From the NCBI RefSeq assembly GCF_002813325.1, contig NZ_PHUG01000001.1:3286001-3350000 (forward strand): a DNA stretch of 64,000 nt, in the 5' to 3' direction. The notes below the pieces were generated by a model, which did no database searches, was not told the origin of the DNA, and worked only from the letters and a program-made list of their open reading frames with translations. The stretch comes from Janthinobacterium sp. 64 (GTDB lineage Bacteria; Pseudomonadota; Gammaproteobacteria; Burkholderiales; Burkholderiaceae_D). The position numbers and the translations under genes are program-made. The stretch's first letter is position 1, and every line of letters begins with the position of its first letter. Of this stretch, positions 1 to 9,287 are shown piece after piece.

Positions 1-927
1 GCGACGCCGATCCACCAGATCCACGTCTCGCGCCGCGGCCAGTTCGGGCGCAGCCTGATGGACCGCAGCGAGCATGGCGTCGAGGCGCTCGGTTATGTGG
101 CCCGTTACGGCGCCGTCGTCAGCGCGCTGGCCGACGTGTGCGAGCGCCTGGGCGTGGCCAGCCTGCGCCCGGCGCTGGTCACGGGCAGCGCGGAGGATGG
201 CGATGGCGTCAGCGTGCAGATCGAGCAGGCGGGCGCCGCATCGAGCTTGCGCGCCAGCCTGCTGGTGCAAGCCGAGGGCGGCCTGTTCGGCCAGCAGCCG
301 GAACGCGCCGTCAGCCGCGATTATGGCCAGAGCGCCATCATCGCCCATGTGCGCACAAGCAGCCCCATCGCCCACCGCGCCTATGAACGCTTCACCGACG
401 AAGGGCCGCTGGCCCTGCTGCCGCAGGACGACGGCTACGCGCTGGTATGGTGCGTGCCGCCCACGCGCGCGGAACAACTAATGGCGCTGGACGACGCTGC
501 CTTCCTGGCGCGCCTGGGCACTGCCTTCGGCAGCCGCCTGGGACGTTTTACCCACACGACGGCGCGCCTGGCCTATCCGCTGGGCCTGAACGCGCAGGCA
601 GGCGGCACGGCGCGCACGGTCGCCATCGGCAATGCGGCGCAAACCCTGCACCCGGTGGCGGGGCAAGGCCTGAACCTGGGCTTGCGCGACGCCGCCGTGC
701 TGGCCCGCGTGCTGGCGCAGGACAGCAGCCCGGCCGGACTGGAACGCTATGCGCAATTGCGCCAGGCCGACCGGGGGCTGACCGTGCGCGTGACCGACAC
801 CATGGCGCGCATTTTCACGGGCAGCGCTCCCACGCAGGGCTTGCTGGGCCTGTCGCTGGGCTTGCTGGACGTTTTCAGCCCGGCACGTAAAAGCCTGGCG
901 GAACTGATGATGTACGGCCGCCGCTGA
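1..927 (+). CDS. ubiH: UbiH-type FAD monooxygenase, 3' part (5' end outside window)
   Basis: The frame is open from base 1 and ends at TGA 925-927, giving 308 residues of the C-terminal part. UbiH/UbiF/VisC-family hydroxylases add hydroxyl groups to the ubiquinone ring using FAD and NADPH. The second FAD-binding region is clear (AIGNAAQTLHPVAGQGLNLG, about 80 residues before the end), with the Asp of the GD motif replaced by GN as is usual in UbiH. The start of the partial sequence (PIHQIHVSRRGQFG) also fits UbiH, which oxidises 2-octaprenyl-6-methoxyphenol. UbiF or VisC paralogues are alternatives because the N-terminal third is missing. No downstream gene is close enough to suggest an operon. 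Confidence 0.82.
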   Translation, partial: ATPIHQIHVSRRGQFGRSLMDRSEHGVEALGYVARYGAVVSALADVCERLGVASLRPALVTGSAEDGDGVSVQIEQAGAASSLRASLLVQAEGGLFGQQPERAVSRDYGQSAIIAHVRTSSPIAHRAYERFTDEGPLALLPQDDGYALVWCVPPTRAEQLMALDDAAFLARLGTAFGSRLGRFTHTTARLAYPLGLNAQAGGTARTVAIGNAAQTLHPVAGQGLNLGLRDAAVLARVLAQDSSPAGLERYAQLRQADRGLTVRVTDTMARIFTGSAPTQGLLGLSLGLLDVFSPARKSLAELMMYGRR

Positions 928-1042
928 GTCTTGGCAATAAGGAAAGAGCTGGGGCAAAAAAGAAACAGGCGGGTGATCCGGCATGGAGTAAACGGCCCGC
1001 GGATGCGACAATGGCTGTCACCTGGCTTTTGGCGACCGTTCC

Positions 1043-1996
1043 ATGACAGATGCATTGCCCGCAGCACCGCCTGCCGCTCTTCCCGAAGTACTCTTTTCCC
1101 GCCTGCTGGAAGACGCCCTCGACGCCGTCATCATCATCGACGAGCAGTGCCGCATCCGCTATATCAATGGCGCCATGCAAGCGCTGTCGGGCTATGCCAG
1201 CGGGGAATTGCTGGGCCAGACACTGAACGGCCTGCTGCCCGACACCGTCGGCGCGCAGCACGACAACCTCGTGATCAGCTACATCCGCAGCTCACGCAGC
1301 TCCAGCGTGCTGGGCAAGATACGCGAATTCGCCATTCGCCACCGCGACACGCAAATGATCCCCATCGAAATGAAGGCGCTGGACCTGGGCGTGGTCGACG
1401 GCACGCGCTATTTCGGCGCCTTTTTGCTCGATGTGCGCGAACGGCGCGAACTGGCGGCAAAAAACGCCAGCCTGCTGGCCCAGCTGGAACAGCAGGCGCT
1501 GTACGATGCGCTGACGTCGCTGCCCAACCGGCGCGCCTATGAAGCACAGGCCGAGCAGGCGATGGCGCGCGCGGCGCGCAGCGGTGCCGCCCTGAGCGTG
1601 GGCGTGGCCGACCTCGACCACTTTAAAAAGATCAACGACCGCTACGGCCATGCCGTGGGCGACGCCGTGCTGCGCACGGTGGCGCAGGCGCTGCGCGACA
1701 CGGGACGCATCACCGACGTGGCGGCGCGCCTCGGTGGCGAGGAATTCGGCCTGCTCTTCCCGGACGCCAGCCTGCAGCAGGCACACCAGGTGGCCGAACG
1801 CATCCGCGCGGCCGTGGCAGCGGCGGTCACCGTGCTGCCCGACGGCGCCCCGTTGCACGTCACCATCAGCATCGGCGTGGCGTCGCTGGTGCAAGGCGCC
1901 AGCCTGGACGCGGCCATATCGGATGCCGACAAGGCCCTGTACGCGGCCAAGCATCAGGGACGCAATAAAGTCGTGGCGGCAGCGGCCGGCCAATAA
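1043..1996 (+). CDS. PAS-GGDEF diguanylate cyclase
   Basis: A 317-residue soluble protein that should make cyclic di-GMP from two GTP. Residues about 15-130 form a PAS sensor domain. A short linker of coiled-coil type follows (about 132-152), then a GGDEF domain (about 153-315). The active-site motif is GGEEF at 231-235, an active variant. The product-inhibition site RxxD is intact as R222-I-T-D225, five residues before GGEEF, so feedback inhibition is expected. No transmembrane segment is visible, so the signal is probably cytoplasmic. The ATG at 1043 has only a weak ribosome site. The ligand of the PAS domain cannot be told from sequence. Confidence 0.9.
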   Translation: MTDALPAAPPAALPEVLFSRLLEDALDAVIIIDEQCRIRYINGAMQALSGYASGELLGQTLNGLLPDTVGAQHDNLVISYIRSSRSSSVLGKIREFAIRHRDTQMIPIEMKALDLGVVDGTRYFGAFLLDVRERRELAAKNASLLAQLEQQALYDALTSLPNRRAYEAQAEQAMARAARSGAALSVGVADLDHFKKINDRYGHAVGDAVLRTVAQALRDTGRITDVAARLGGEEFGLLFPDASLQQAHQVAERIRAAVAAAVTVLPDGAPLHVTISIGVASLVQGASLDAAISDADKALYAAKHQGRNKVVAAAAGQ

Positions 1997-2025
1997 AAAC
2001 GGCCCGCGCAAGGCGGGCCGTCTTC
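1991..2025. terminator. bidirectional terminator between the GGDEF gene and pntB
   Basis: Inverted repeat GGCCCGC (2001-2007) and GCGGGCC (2013-2019) with a 5-nt loop. Read on the minus strand it is followed by a T run (complement of the A run at 1995-1999), so it should end the pnt transcript. The plus-strand tail is only weakly T-rich. Confidence 0.75.
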
Positions 2026-2044
2026 AGTTGCGCAAGGCTTTGCC

Positions 2045-3511
2045 TTACTCGACTGCCTTGAGCATATCCTCGATCACCTTCTTGGCGTCGCCAAACACCA
2101 TCATCGTGTTCGGCTGGTAGAACAGTTCATTGTCCAGGCCCGCATAGCCGGAAGCCATCGAGCGCTTGTTGACGATGATGCTCTTGGCCTTGTAGGCTTC
2201 CAGGATCGGCATGCCGGCGATCGGCGATGTCGGGTCTTTCGCCGCCGGGTTGACGACGTCGTTCGCGCCCAGCACCAGCACCACGTCCGTCTGGCCGAAT
2301 TCGCCGTTGATGTCTTCCATCTCGAACACCTGGTCGTATGGCACCTCGGCCTCGGCCAGCAGCACGTTCATGTGGCCCGGCATGCGCCCTGCCACCGGGT
2401 GGATCGCATACTTGACGGTGATGCCCTTGTGCGTGAGCTTTTCCACCAGTTCCTTGAGCGAGTGCTGCGCGCGCGCCACGGCCAGGCCGTAGCCGGGCAC
2501 GATGATGACGGTTTCCGCATTGCTCATGATGAAGGCGGCGTCGTCGGCCGACCCCGATTTCACGGGACGCTGTTCCTGCGCGCCGGCCACGCCTGCCGCC
2601 GGCGCAGCGCCGCCGAAGCCACCGAGGATGACGTTGAAGAACGAGCGGTTCATGGCCTTGCACATGATGTACGACAGGATCGCGCCGGAGGATCCAACGA
2701 GCGAGCCGGCGATGATCAGCATCGAGTTATTCAGCGAAAAACCGATACCGGCCGCAGCCCAGCCCGAATAACTGTTGAGCATAGACACCACCACCGGCAT
2801 ATCGGCGCCACCGATGGGAATGATGATCAGCACGCCCAGCGCAAAGGCGATGACGGTCATGATGATGAACGGCGTCCACGCCGGTTCGACGCCATCGGCG
2901 AAGCAGAACGCCAGGCCCAGGCCGACCATCACCAGCGCCAGCACCAGGTTGAGCATGTGCTGGCCCTTGAAGCTGACGGGCGCGCCCTGGAACAGGCGGA
3001 ACTTGTATTTGCCCGACAGCTTGCCGAAAGCGATCACCGAACCGGAGAACGTGATGGCGCCGACGAAGGTGCCGATGAACAGTTCGAAGCGGTTACCGAT
3101 GGGCAGCGCCTCGCCGTGCTTGGCGATATTGAAGGCCCACGGCTCCGACACGGCCGCCACGGCGATGCACACTGCGGCCAGGCCGATCAGCGAATGCATG
3201 GCCGCCACCAGTTCCGGCATCTTCGTCATTTCCACGGTTTTCGCCAGGTAGGCGCCGATGGCGCCGCCCGTGACGATGCCGATGATGACGAGGGTCAGGC
3301 CCATGCCGCCCGTTTGCTGCTCCTTCAGTTTCAGGATCAGCGCCACGGTGGTGACGGCGGCAATGGCCATGCCGCTCATGCCGAAGGCATTGCCGCGGCG
3401 CGCCGTCGATGGCGACGACAGGCCTTTCAGAGCCTGGATGAAGCACACCGAGGCGATCAGGTACATCATCGTCACCAGGTTCATGGTGACGAAGCTCATG
3501 GCGTGACTCAT
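2045..3511 (-). CDS. pntB: NAD(P) transhydrogenase subunit beta
   Basis: A 488-residue protein matching PntB in length. The N-terminal half is a bundle of hydrophobic helices that, with PntAB, forms the proton channel (domain II). The C-terminal ~180 residues are the NADP(H)-binding domain III, with a [12 protein letters not shown] nucleotide-binding loop and the [10 protein letters not shown] and [10 protein letters not shown] segments. The enzyme uses the proton motive force to move hydride from NADH to NADP+, supplying NADPH. It is the last gene of the operon. Its ATG overlaps the pntAB stop by 4 bp (ATGA, 3508-3511), which indicates translational coupling. Confidence 0.95.
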   Translation of the reverse strand: MSHAMSFVTMNLVTMMYLIASVCFIQALKGLSSPSTARRGNAFGMSGMAIAAVTTVALILKLKEQQTGGMGLTLVIIGIVTGGAIGAYLAKTVEMTKMPELVAAMHSLIGLAAVCIAVAAVSEPWAFNIAKHGEALPIGNRFELFIGTFVGAITFSGSVIAFGKLSGKYKFRLFQGAPVSFKGQHMLNLVLALVMVGLGLAFCFADGVEPAWTPFIIMTVIAFALGVLIIIPIGGADMPVVVSMLNSYSGWAAAGIGFSLNNSMLIIAGSLVGSSGAILSYIMCKAMNRSFFNVILGGFGGAAPAAGVAGAQEQRPVKSGSADDAAFIMSNAETVIIVPGYGLAVARAQHSLKELVEKLTHKGITVKYAIHPVAGRMPGHMNVLLAEAEVPYDQVFEMEDINGEFGQTDVVLVLGANDVVNPAAKDPTSPIAGMPILEAYKAKSIIVNKRSMASGYAGLDNELFYQPNTMMVFGDAKKVIEDMLKAVE

Positions 3512-3822
3512 TCTTTTGCTCCTTGCTTGGCCTTCGGTTCTTTTTTACGGAACATCTCGAGCATGCGCTGCGTGACGAGGAAGCCGCCGAACACGTTGAC
3601 GGCGGCCAGGGCCACGGCCACGGTGCCGGCCGCCTGCGCCAGCGGGCCTTGCGTCAGGCCGGCCGCCAGCATGGCGCCGACGATGATGATGGCGGAAATG
3701 GCATTGGTGACAGCCATCAGCGGCGTATGCAGCGCCGGCGTGACGGTCCAGACGACGTGGTAGCCGACATAAATGGCCAGCACGAAGATGATCAGGTTGG
3801 TGATGGTATGACTGATTTCCAT
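3508..3822 (-). CDS. pntAB: NAD(P) transhydrogenase alpha subunit, membrane part
   Basis: A 104-residue membrane protein with three predicted helices and the phrase [14 protein letters not shown], diagnostic of the C-terminal membrane portion of the alpha subunit. In enterobacteria this is fused to the soluble NAD-binding domain as one PntA; here it is a separate gene, the three-subunit arrangement of many alpha- and betaproteobacteria. It lies 24 bp after pntAA and overlaps pntB by 4 bp. It forms part of the proton-translocating domain II. Confidence 0.93.
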   Translation of the reverse strand: MEISHTITNLIIFVLAIYVGYHVVWTVTPALHTPLMAVTNAISAIIIVGAMLAAGLTQGPLAQAAGTVAVALAAVNVFGGFLVTQRMLEMFRKKEPKAKQGAKE

Positions 3823-3846
3823 GATGTTGTTCTCTCCGGCGCCGCG

Positions 3847-4959
3847 TTATTTTCTGAGGATGTCATTGCCTGCGCAAACCAGGCTGGCCTTGATGATTTC
3901 ATCCTCGCGGTCGATCAGCAATTGATCGTCCTTGTCGATGATGAGCTTCAAGAAGTCCAGCACGTTGCGCGCGTACAGGGCCGAGGCGTCGGCCGCCACC
4001 AGGGTCGCCAGGTTCGGCTCGCCCACGATGTAGACGCCATGCTTGACCACGGTCTTGCCCAGTTCTGACAGCGGGCAGTTGCCGCCCTGCTCGACGGCCA
4101 GGTCGACGATGACGGAACCGGGTTTCATGGCTTTCACCGTTTCTTCGGAGATCAGCACGGGTGCGGCGCGGCCGGGAATCAGCGCGGTGGTGATGATGAT
4201 GTCGGCCAGTTTCGCCCGTTCATGCACCAGTTCGGCCTGGCGGCGCATCCAGTCAGCCGGCATGGCGCGCGCATAGCCGCCCGCACCCTTGGCGATTTCC
4301 TTTTCTTCCTCGGTCAGGAAAGGCACGTCGAGGAACTTGGCGCCCAGCGACTCGACTTGTTCCTTGACGGGCGGGCGCACGTCGGAGGCCTCGATGACGG
4401 CGCCCAGGCGCTTGGCCGTGGCGATCGCCTGCAAACCCGCCACGCCCACGCCCATGATCAGCACGCGGGCAGCCTTGACGGTGCCGGCCGCCGTCATCAG
4501 CATCGGCATGAAGCGCTGGTAGGTATTCGCGGCCACCAGCACCGCCTTGTAGCCGGCGATGTTCGCCTGCGACGACAGCACGTCCATCGACTGCGCGCGC
4601 GTGATGCGCGGCACGGCTTCCAGCGCGAAGGCGGACAGGCCGGCCGTGGCCATGGCGGCGATATTGTCCGCGTCAAACGGGTTGAGCATGCCGACGAGCA
4701 CCGTGCCGCTGGCCATCAGGGCCCGTTCACCGGCGTCCGGTGCGCGCACCTTGAGCACGATGGCGCAGCCATAGGCTTCCTGCGCGGTGCCGATCTGCGC
4801 GCCGGCGGCGGCATACGCCTCGTCGGGAATCGACGCTTGCAAGCCCGCTCCCGCCTGCACGATGATCTGATGCTTGGCTGCCAGCTTCTTGACTGTCTCG
4901 GGCGTGGCTGCCACCCGCGTTTCACCAGGCCGTGTTTCGGCCGGTATGCCTATCCTCAT
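3847..4959 (-). CDS. pntAA: NAD(P) transhydrogenase alpha subunit, soluble NAD-binding part
   Basis: A 370-residue soluble protein of the alanine dehydrogenase/PntA family. It begins MRIGIPAETRPGETRVAATP, typical of the family, and carries the NAD-binding Rossmann motif (VLIMGVGVAGLQAIATAKRLG, around residues 170-190) and the mobile-loop region containing RAMPADWMRRQ. It binds NAD(H) and passes hydride to domain III of PntB. First gene of pntAA-pntAB-pntB. A strong ribosome site GGAGG lies about 5 nt before the ATG, supporting this start. Confidence 0.94.
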   Translation of the reverse strand: MRIGIPAETRPGETRVAATPETVKKLAAKHQIIVQAGAGLQASIPDEAYAAAGAQIGTAQEAYGCAIVLKVRAPDAGERALMASGTVLVGMLNPFDADNIAAMATAGLSAFALEAVPRITRAQSMDVLSSQANIAGYKAVLVAANTYQRFMPMLMTAAGTVKAARVLIMGVGVAGLQAIATAKRLGAVIEASDVRPPVKEQVESLGAKFLDVPFLTEEEKEIAKGAGGYARAMPADWMRRQAELVHERAKLADIIITTALIPGRAAPVLISEETVKAMKPGSVIVDLAVEQGGNCPLSELGKTVVKHGVYIVGEPNLATLVAADASALYARNVLDFLKLIIDKDDQLLIDREDEIIKASLVCAGNDILRK

Positions 4960-5371
4960 GATGCCTCCGCTAATTGATAAACTGACTAGAATCTAACACG
5001 GAAAGCAGCGCGTTAAACGTTTGTGAACCAGCAACTTTTAGTTGTACGACACTAATTTACCCGTAATACCAATCCTCGTTCCGCCATGCGGTATGGCGCC
5101 CGTATTGTGGGAAAGGTGTGTCAATCTCGCCACAGTCGAACAAGAATGCGCGCTTGTTTTGACCACCGGTAAAGCCTATATTAGCGGGCGTTTCCTGCCA
5201 TCTTGCCGACTAAGCCCCCATGCTAGTGCGCTCCCCGGGAAAGACGTAAGTACCTCCCACCGCTATTTGCTAAAACGTTGTCATTTATCAATATCTCCGC
5301 GCAACAGAAGGCCGGGTTCAAACCGCGCGCGCAGAACAAGATAAAATGTCGGCTCTTTCAAGGATGGAATC
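4960..5371. other. divergent intergenic region, pntAA and nudJ
   Basis: 412 bases between divergent genes, holding both promoters. On the minus strand the pntAA ribosome site GGAGG is at about 4965-4970. On the plus strand a TAAAAT at 5342-5347 could be the -10 of the nudJ-mnmA unit, with a poor -35 candidate (TTCAAA, 5317-5322, 19-nt spacer). I see no RNA gene and no convincing small ORF. Confidence 0.4.
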
Positions 5372-5851
5372 ATGCCGAGAATCTGGAAACCCTCTGTCAC
5401 CGTTGCCGCCATCGTCGAACGCGACGGCCTGTTTTTACTGATTGAAGAAGAAACCAGCGAAGGCATCAAGCTCAACCAGCCGGCCGGTCATCTCGACCCG
5501 TTCGAGTCGCTGGAACAGGCGGTGATCCGCGAAACGCTGGAAGAAGCGGCCTACGATTTCATCCCCACGGCACTGGTCGGCATGTACATGTCGCGCTATC
5601 AGTCACTGCGCACGGGCGAAGACGTGACCTATCTGCGCTTCACCTTTTGCGGCACGGCCGGCGCCGAGCATGACCGCCCGCTGGACGAAGGCATCATCCG
5701 CACCTTGTGGATGACGCGCGACGAACTGGCGGCATGCCAGGAGCGCCACCGCAGCCCGCTGGTGCTGCAGTGCGTGGACGAATACCTGGCTGGCCGGCGC
5801 GCGCCGCTGGCCCTGCTGCACACGCATGCGTCCGTTTTCAATAGCGCGTAG
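5372..5851 (+). CDS. nudJ: Nudix hydrolase, NudJ type
   Basis: A 159-residue Nudix protein. The Nudix box runs G39-x5-E45-x7-R53-E54-x2-E57-E58, so all metal-binding residues are present; the usual Gly after EE is Ala. The N-terminal part (KPSVTVAAIVERDGLFLLIEEE) and the NQPAGHLD segment resemble Escherichia coli NudJ, which hydrolyses nucleoside tri- and diphosphates and HMP-PP. The position directly upstream of mnmA matches the enterobacterial nudJ-mnmA order and supports the call. Ribosome site AAGGA lies before the ATG; mnmA starts 28 bp later, so the two are likely co-transcribed. The substrate is inferred from family only. Confidence 0.8.
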   Translation: MPRIWKPSVTVAAIVERDGLFLLIEEETSEGIKLNQPAGHLDPFESLEQAVIRETLEEAAYDFIPTALVGMYMSRYQSLRTGEDVTYLRFTFCGTAGAEHDRPLDEGIIRTLWMTRDELAACQERHRSPLVLQCVDEYLAGRRAPLALLHTHASVFNSA

Positions 5852-5879
5852 CAATCATTTAAAGTAACTGGAAAGCAAG

Positions 5880-7001
5880 ATGAGCAAGAAGAAAGTCGTT
5901 ATCGGCATGTCGGGCGGGGTCGATTCCTCGGTCGCGGCATGGATGCTGAAGGAACAAGGCTATGAAGTCATCGGCCTGTTCATGAAAAACTGGGAAGATG
6001 ACGACGATTCGGAATACTGCTCCACGCGCCAGGACTGGATCGACGCGGCCAGCGTGGCCGACGTCATCGGCGTCGACATCGAAGCCGTCAATTTCGCCTC
6101 CGAATACAAGGACCGCGTGTTCGCCGATTTTTTACGCGAATACCAGGCCGGCCGCACGCCGAACCCGGACGTGCTGTGCAACGCTGAAATCAAGTTCAAG
6201 GCTTTTCTCGACCACGCCATGACCCTGGGCGCCGACCTGATCGCCACCGGCCACTACGCGCGCGTGCGCCAGGCGCCCACTGATGCGGGCCGCTATGAAC
6301 TGCTGAAAGCCGTCGACGCCAGCAAGGACCAAAGCTATTTCCTGCACCGGCTGAACCAGGCGCAATTGTCGAAAACCCTGTTTCCGCTCGGTGAGATCCC
6401 GAAGACGCAAGTGCGCCAGATCGCCGAACAGCTGGCGCTGCCGAACGCGCAAAAGAAGGATTCGACGGGCATCTGTTTTATCGGCGAGCGCCCGTTCCGC
6501 GAATTTTTGAACCGCTACCTGTCGTACAAGCCGGGCCCCATGAAGACGGCCGACGGCAAGACGGTGGGCGAACACGTGGGCCTGAGTTTTTATACCCTGG
6601 GCCAGCGCAAGGGCATCGGCATCGGCGGCGTGAAGTCGTACCAGAATGCGGACGGCAGCAGCGACGCCTGGTATGTGGCGCGCAAGGATATCGCCAACAA
6701 CACCCTGTGGGTGGTGCAAGGGCATGATCACCCGTGGCTGCTGTCGCCGGCCTTGACGGCGGACCAGGCCAGCTGGGTCGCGGGCGTGGCGCCGCAGGCA
6801 GGCGCCCTGTCCGCCAAGACGCGCTACCGCCAGGCCGACGTGGCTTGCCAGCTGCTGCCGGAAGGAAATGAACACTTCAGCCTGGCGTTTGACCAGGCAC
6901 AATGGGCCGTCACGCCGGGCCAGTCGGCCGTGCTGTACGACGGCGACGTGTGCCTCGGTGGCGGCATTATCGCCAGCGCGAGCGGCCTGGAAGGCGTCTA
7001 A
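5880..7001 (+). CDS. mnmA: tRNA-specific 2-thiouridylase MnmA
   Basis: A 373-residue protein of full length for MnmA. It puts sulfur on U34 of tRNA-Lys, -Glu and -Gln using ATP and a persulfide relay. The PP-loop SGGVDSS is at residues 11-17. The two catalytic cysteines are in NPDVLC (C100) and STGIC (C199), spaced as in the E. coli enzyme (102 and 199). The central and C-terminal beta-barrel domains follow ([11 protein letters not shown] near 240). Ribosome site GGAAAG precedes the ATG. Its stop overlaps the stop of the convergent receiver gene by 4 bp (6998-7001). Confidence 0.96.
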   Translation: MSKKKVVIGMSGGVDSSVAAWMLKEQGYEVIGLFMKNWEDDDDSEYCSTRQDWIDAASVADVIGVDIEAVNFASEYKDRVFADFLREYQAGRTPNPDVLCNAEIKFKAFLDHAMTLGADLIATGHYARVRQAPTDAGRYELLKAVDASKDQSYFLHRLNQAQLSKTLFPLGEIPKTQVRQIAEQLALPNAQKKDSTGICFIGERPFREFLNRYLSYKPGPMKTADGKTVGEHVGLSFYTLGQRKGIGIGGVKSYQNADGSSDAWYVARKDIANNTLWVVQGHDHPWLLSPALTADQASWVAGVAPQAGALSAKTRYRQADVACQLLPEGNEHFSLAFDQAQWAVTPGQSAVLYDGDVCLGGGIIASASGLEGV

Positions 7002-7411
7002 CTATTGCCTTGCGCGGCGGCAGCCAAGGCCTGCTGCTGCTTGCGCACCATGGCGATGACCGTATTGCGCACGGTTTTCAGGACCGTGTCGGCCATGAAC
7101 GGTTTCACGATGAAGCCCGACACGCCCATGGCGTGGGCAGCCTGCAGCGAGGCGGCGTCGATGCCGCCCGAGACCATGAAAATGAGCGTCTTCGGGTACT
7201 GGGCGCGGATGGTTTGCACCACATTCGTGCCGTCTTCCACCTGCTCGCGCGCGATGCACACGAAATGCGGATGGTGCTTGACCAGCAGCGCCAGTCCCAG
7301 CGCGCTCGTATGCGTCTGCCCGCAGACATCGTAGCCGCCATCGATCAGGACCGTGTTCAGCAGGCCGCGCGCCACGGCGCTGCTATCGATCAGGACTGTT
7401 TTTAACATCAT
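6998..7411 (-). CDS. single-domain receiver without the phosphoacceptor Asp
   Basis: Start set at the ATG at 7411 (MMLKTVLID), with ribosome site AAGGGA at the right distance; the longer upstream frame has no comparable signal. The product has 137 residues and is one CheY-like receiver. The fold is readable: D9 in strand 1, S81 (FMVSGG) and K103 (GFIVKPF) keep the switch Ser/Thr and Lys. At the end of strand 3, where the phosphorylated Asp should be, the sequence reads [12 protein letters not shown] (50-61), so the site is Ile53, Ala54 or Arg55. Only one of the usual two acidic residues remains in strand 1. It is therefore an atypical receiver, unlikely to be phosphorylated. It lies 35 bp after xni on the same strand and could be co-transcribed. 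Confidence 0.85.
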   Translation of the reverse strand: MMLKTVLIDSSAVARGLLNTVLIDGGYDVCGQTHTSALGLALLVKHHPHFVCIAREQVEDGTNVVQTIRAQYPKTLIFMVSGGIDAASLQAAHAMGVSGFIVKPFMADTVLKTVRNTVIAMVRKQQQALAAAAQGNS

Positions 7412-7446
7412 GATTACTTCCCTTGCTTGATTGTTCTTGCCTGGCT

Positions 7447-8220
7447 CTATTTTTCCCACACGAGCTTGTTCCAGGTCACGCCCAACGTGACATCTGTTTT
7501 GAGCGCAACTAACTTTCTTGAAAGATACAGTATTTCCCGCTCTTTTCGCAGGCTTTCGCCCAGCGCACCGGGCAAAATCCCCGCGCCAGCCATCACAGCG
7601 TCGATATTGCCGTAACCGCGCAACAGTTTCGCCCCCGTTTTCAGGCCGATCTTCGATACCCCGGGGATGCTGTCGGTGACGTCGCCCATCAGCGCCAGCA
7701 AGTCGGGCAGCAGTTCCGGCGGCACGCCGAACTTTTTCTCGACCCAGGCGCGGTCGTGCCAGATGCCCTTGAAATGGTCCCACACGAGCGCGCCGTGGGC
7801 GATCAGGCCATGCAAATCCTTGTCCGTGGTGGCGATGACGGCCGCGCCGCGCCCCTCGTGCAGCCAGCGCATGACGGCCGTGCCGATCACGTCGTCGGCC
7901 TCGACCTCGGGGATGCTGACCACGTGCATGCCGAAGCTGGCCAGGGTGGCGTAAAAGCCGGGCAAGGCGTCGCGCAGCACCTGCGGCATGGGCTGGCGCC
8001 CCTCGCGGTAACCGGCATACAGGGCATGGCGCCAGGTCGGGCCGCCAAAGTCGAAGGCCGGCAGGATGTGCGTCGGCTCGTGGTCGTTGATGAGGGTGCG
8101 GAACGACGACAGCGCATGGCGCAGCGCGATCTCCGCCTTCAGGTCGGAATCGGGTTCAGGACTGGCTTCGTAGACGCGGCGTACGATATTCAAGCCGTCG
8201 ATAGCGAGGAGTCTGGCCAT
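7447..8220 (-). CDS. xni: 5'-3' exonuclease / flap endonuclease, Xni (ExoIX) type
   Basis: A 257-residue protein close in length to E. coli Xni (251). It has the PIN-like nuclease core (LLAIDGLNIVRR at the start, VEADDVIGT near 110, TTDKDLHGL near 130) and the DNA-binding helix-three-turn-helix (GDVTDSIPGVSKIGLKTGAK, about 178-200). It lacks the polymerase domain of PolA, so it is a free-standing nuclease, probably for flap removal. Of the family's acidic metal ligands the internal DD and DKD and the GDxxD pair are visible. Substrate preference is inferred from the family. Confidence 0.85.
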   Translation of the reverse strand: MARLLAIDGLNIVRRVYEASPEPDSDLKAEIALRHALSSFRTLINDHEPTHILPAFDFGGPTWRHALYAGYREGRQPMPQVLRDALPGFYATLASFGMHVVSIPEVEADDVIGTAVMRWLHEGRGAAVIATTDKDLHGLIAHGALVWDHFKGIWHDRAWVEKKFGVPPELLPDLLALMGDVTDSIPGVSKIGLKTGAKLLRGYGNIDAVMAGAGILPGALGESLRKEREILYLSRKLVALKTDVTLGVTWNKLVWEK

Positions 8221-8309
8221 GCGGTAAGTGGATACTGATTGAATCGGGCATTTTACCGTATGGCGCCGGGGATATTCCCAGCATATTCCCCTTGGCAGGA
8301 TTCACGCGG

Positions 8310-8446
8310 CCTCACAGCACCGAACAAAACCGTAGCGAGCGGAAGGGAGATGTGGCCGAGAAGCGCAACCGTACTCAGTACGGGGGCGCCGAGCCGGTGA
8401 GCATCGCAGGCCATATATACCGACGCGCAGTAGGTTTGGTTTGGTG
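8310..8446. repeat. probable dispersed extragenic repeat
   Basis: The 229-bp gap between xni and the GST gene contains a GC-rich block unlike ordinary leader DNA. It has a perfect inverted repeat CCGTACT/AGTACGG around one base (8369-8383) and several short self-complementary stretches. Short ORFs on both strands have no ribosome sites and the peptide style of repeat translations. I recall similar blocks as intergenic repeats in Janthinobacterium-type genomes, but copy number cannot be seen in this window, where it occurs once. Confidence 0.4.
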
Positions 8447-8449
8447 CTC

Positions 8450-9121
8450 TCATTTGGCGAAATCGTAGGGGCCGCCACGTTCGAGCGCACGCTGGTAGGC
8501 GGGCCGCGCGTGGATGCGCTGCAGGAAGGCCGTCAGCTTCGGCAGGCGCTCGTCGAGTCCGCCGCGCATGGCGGCCGCTTCCAGCGGAAAGCTCATCTGG
8601 ATGTCGGCCGCCGTGAATTCATTGCCGGCAAACCATTTGCTGTTCTCCAACTCCGCTTCCATATAGGCCAGCTGGCTGTGGATATTGGGCAGGATGAAGC
8701 TGCTCTTGACCTTGCTGGCGATGCCGCGCGCGATCGGTTTGACGAAAAACGGCATGGGCGACGATTCGACCTTGTCGAACACCAGCTTCATCAGCAGCGG
8801 CGGCATGGCCGAACCTTCCGCGAAATGCAGCCAGTAAGTCCAGCGCAGCTTCTCCGGCGTTGCCGCCGCCGGTATCAAACGGCCATTGCCGTAGCGCTCG
8901 ACCAGATACTCGATGATGGCGCCCGATTCGGCAATCGTGTTGGCGCCATCGGTGATCACGGGCGACTTGCCCAGGGGATGGACGGCTTTCAGCGAGGCGG
9001 GCGCCAGCATGGTTTTCGGGTCGCGCTGGTAGCGCTTGACCTCATATTCCAGGCCCAGTTCCTCGAGCAGCCAGAGCACGCGCTGCGAGCGCGAATTGTT
9101 CAGATGGTGGACGACGATCAT
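8450..9121 (-). CDS. glutathione S-transferase family protein
   Basis: Start set at ATG 9121 (MIVVHHLNNSRSQRVLWLLEEL), giving 223 residues; a GGGA ribosome element precedes it. The N-terminal thioredoxin-like domain carries the glutathione-binding phrases HPLGKSPVITDG (about 48-59) and AESGAIIEYL (about 63-72). The C-terminal part is the helical domain (ADIQMSFPLEAA). N11 and S12 sit where the catalytic Ser/Tyr lies in many bacterial GSTs. Class and substrate cannot be set from sequence. It is a single gene with divergent neighbour DUF898. Confidence 0.85.
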   Translation of the reverse strand: MIVVHHLNNSRSQRVLWLLEELGLEYEVKRYQRDPKTMLAPASLKAVHPLGKSPVITDGANTIAESGAIIEYLVERYGNGRLIPAAATPEKLRWTYWLHFAEGSAMPPLLMKLVFDKVESSPMPFFVKPIARGIASKVKSSFILPNIHSQLAYMEAELENSKWFAGNEFTAADIQMSFPLEAAAMRGGLDERLPKLTAFLQRIHARPAYQRALERGGPYDFAK

Positions 9122-9287
9122 GGTGTTTCCCGTTAGGCGATGGTTGAGTTGCAGTATAGCCGGGACAGGAAAATCGCGGCGGCAGGGGCGGCACACCAAA
9201 AGAAATTGCGAAAAACAGCATTTTCAATTGATAACTTTTCAATCTTGCCTTATCTTGTTTTGTTTCCAATAAGTAAGGAAACCCTCC

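Noticed and set aside
5311..5335. GGTTCAAACC resembling a tRNA T-arm
   Set aside because: Neighbouring bases cannot form the T stem, acceptor stem or anticodon arm, so no tRNA is called.
5042..5344. 100-codon ORF in the pntAA-nudJ gap
   Set aside because: Starts with TTG, has no ribosome site and a composition unlike a protein; it lies in promoter DNA.
8253..8453. 66-codon minus-strand ORF in the xni-GST gap
   Set aside because: Better explained as translation of a repeat element; no ribosome site.
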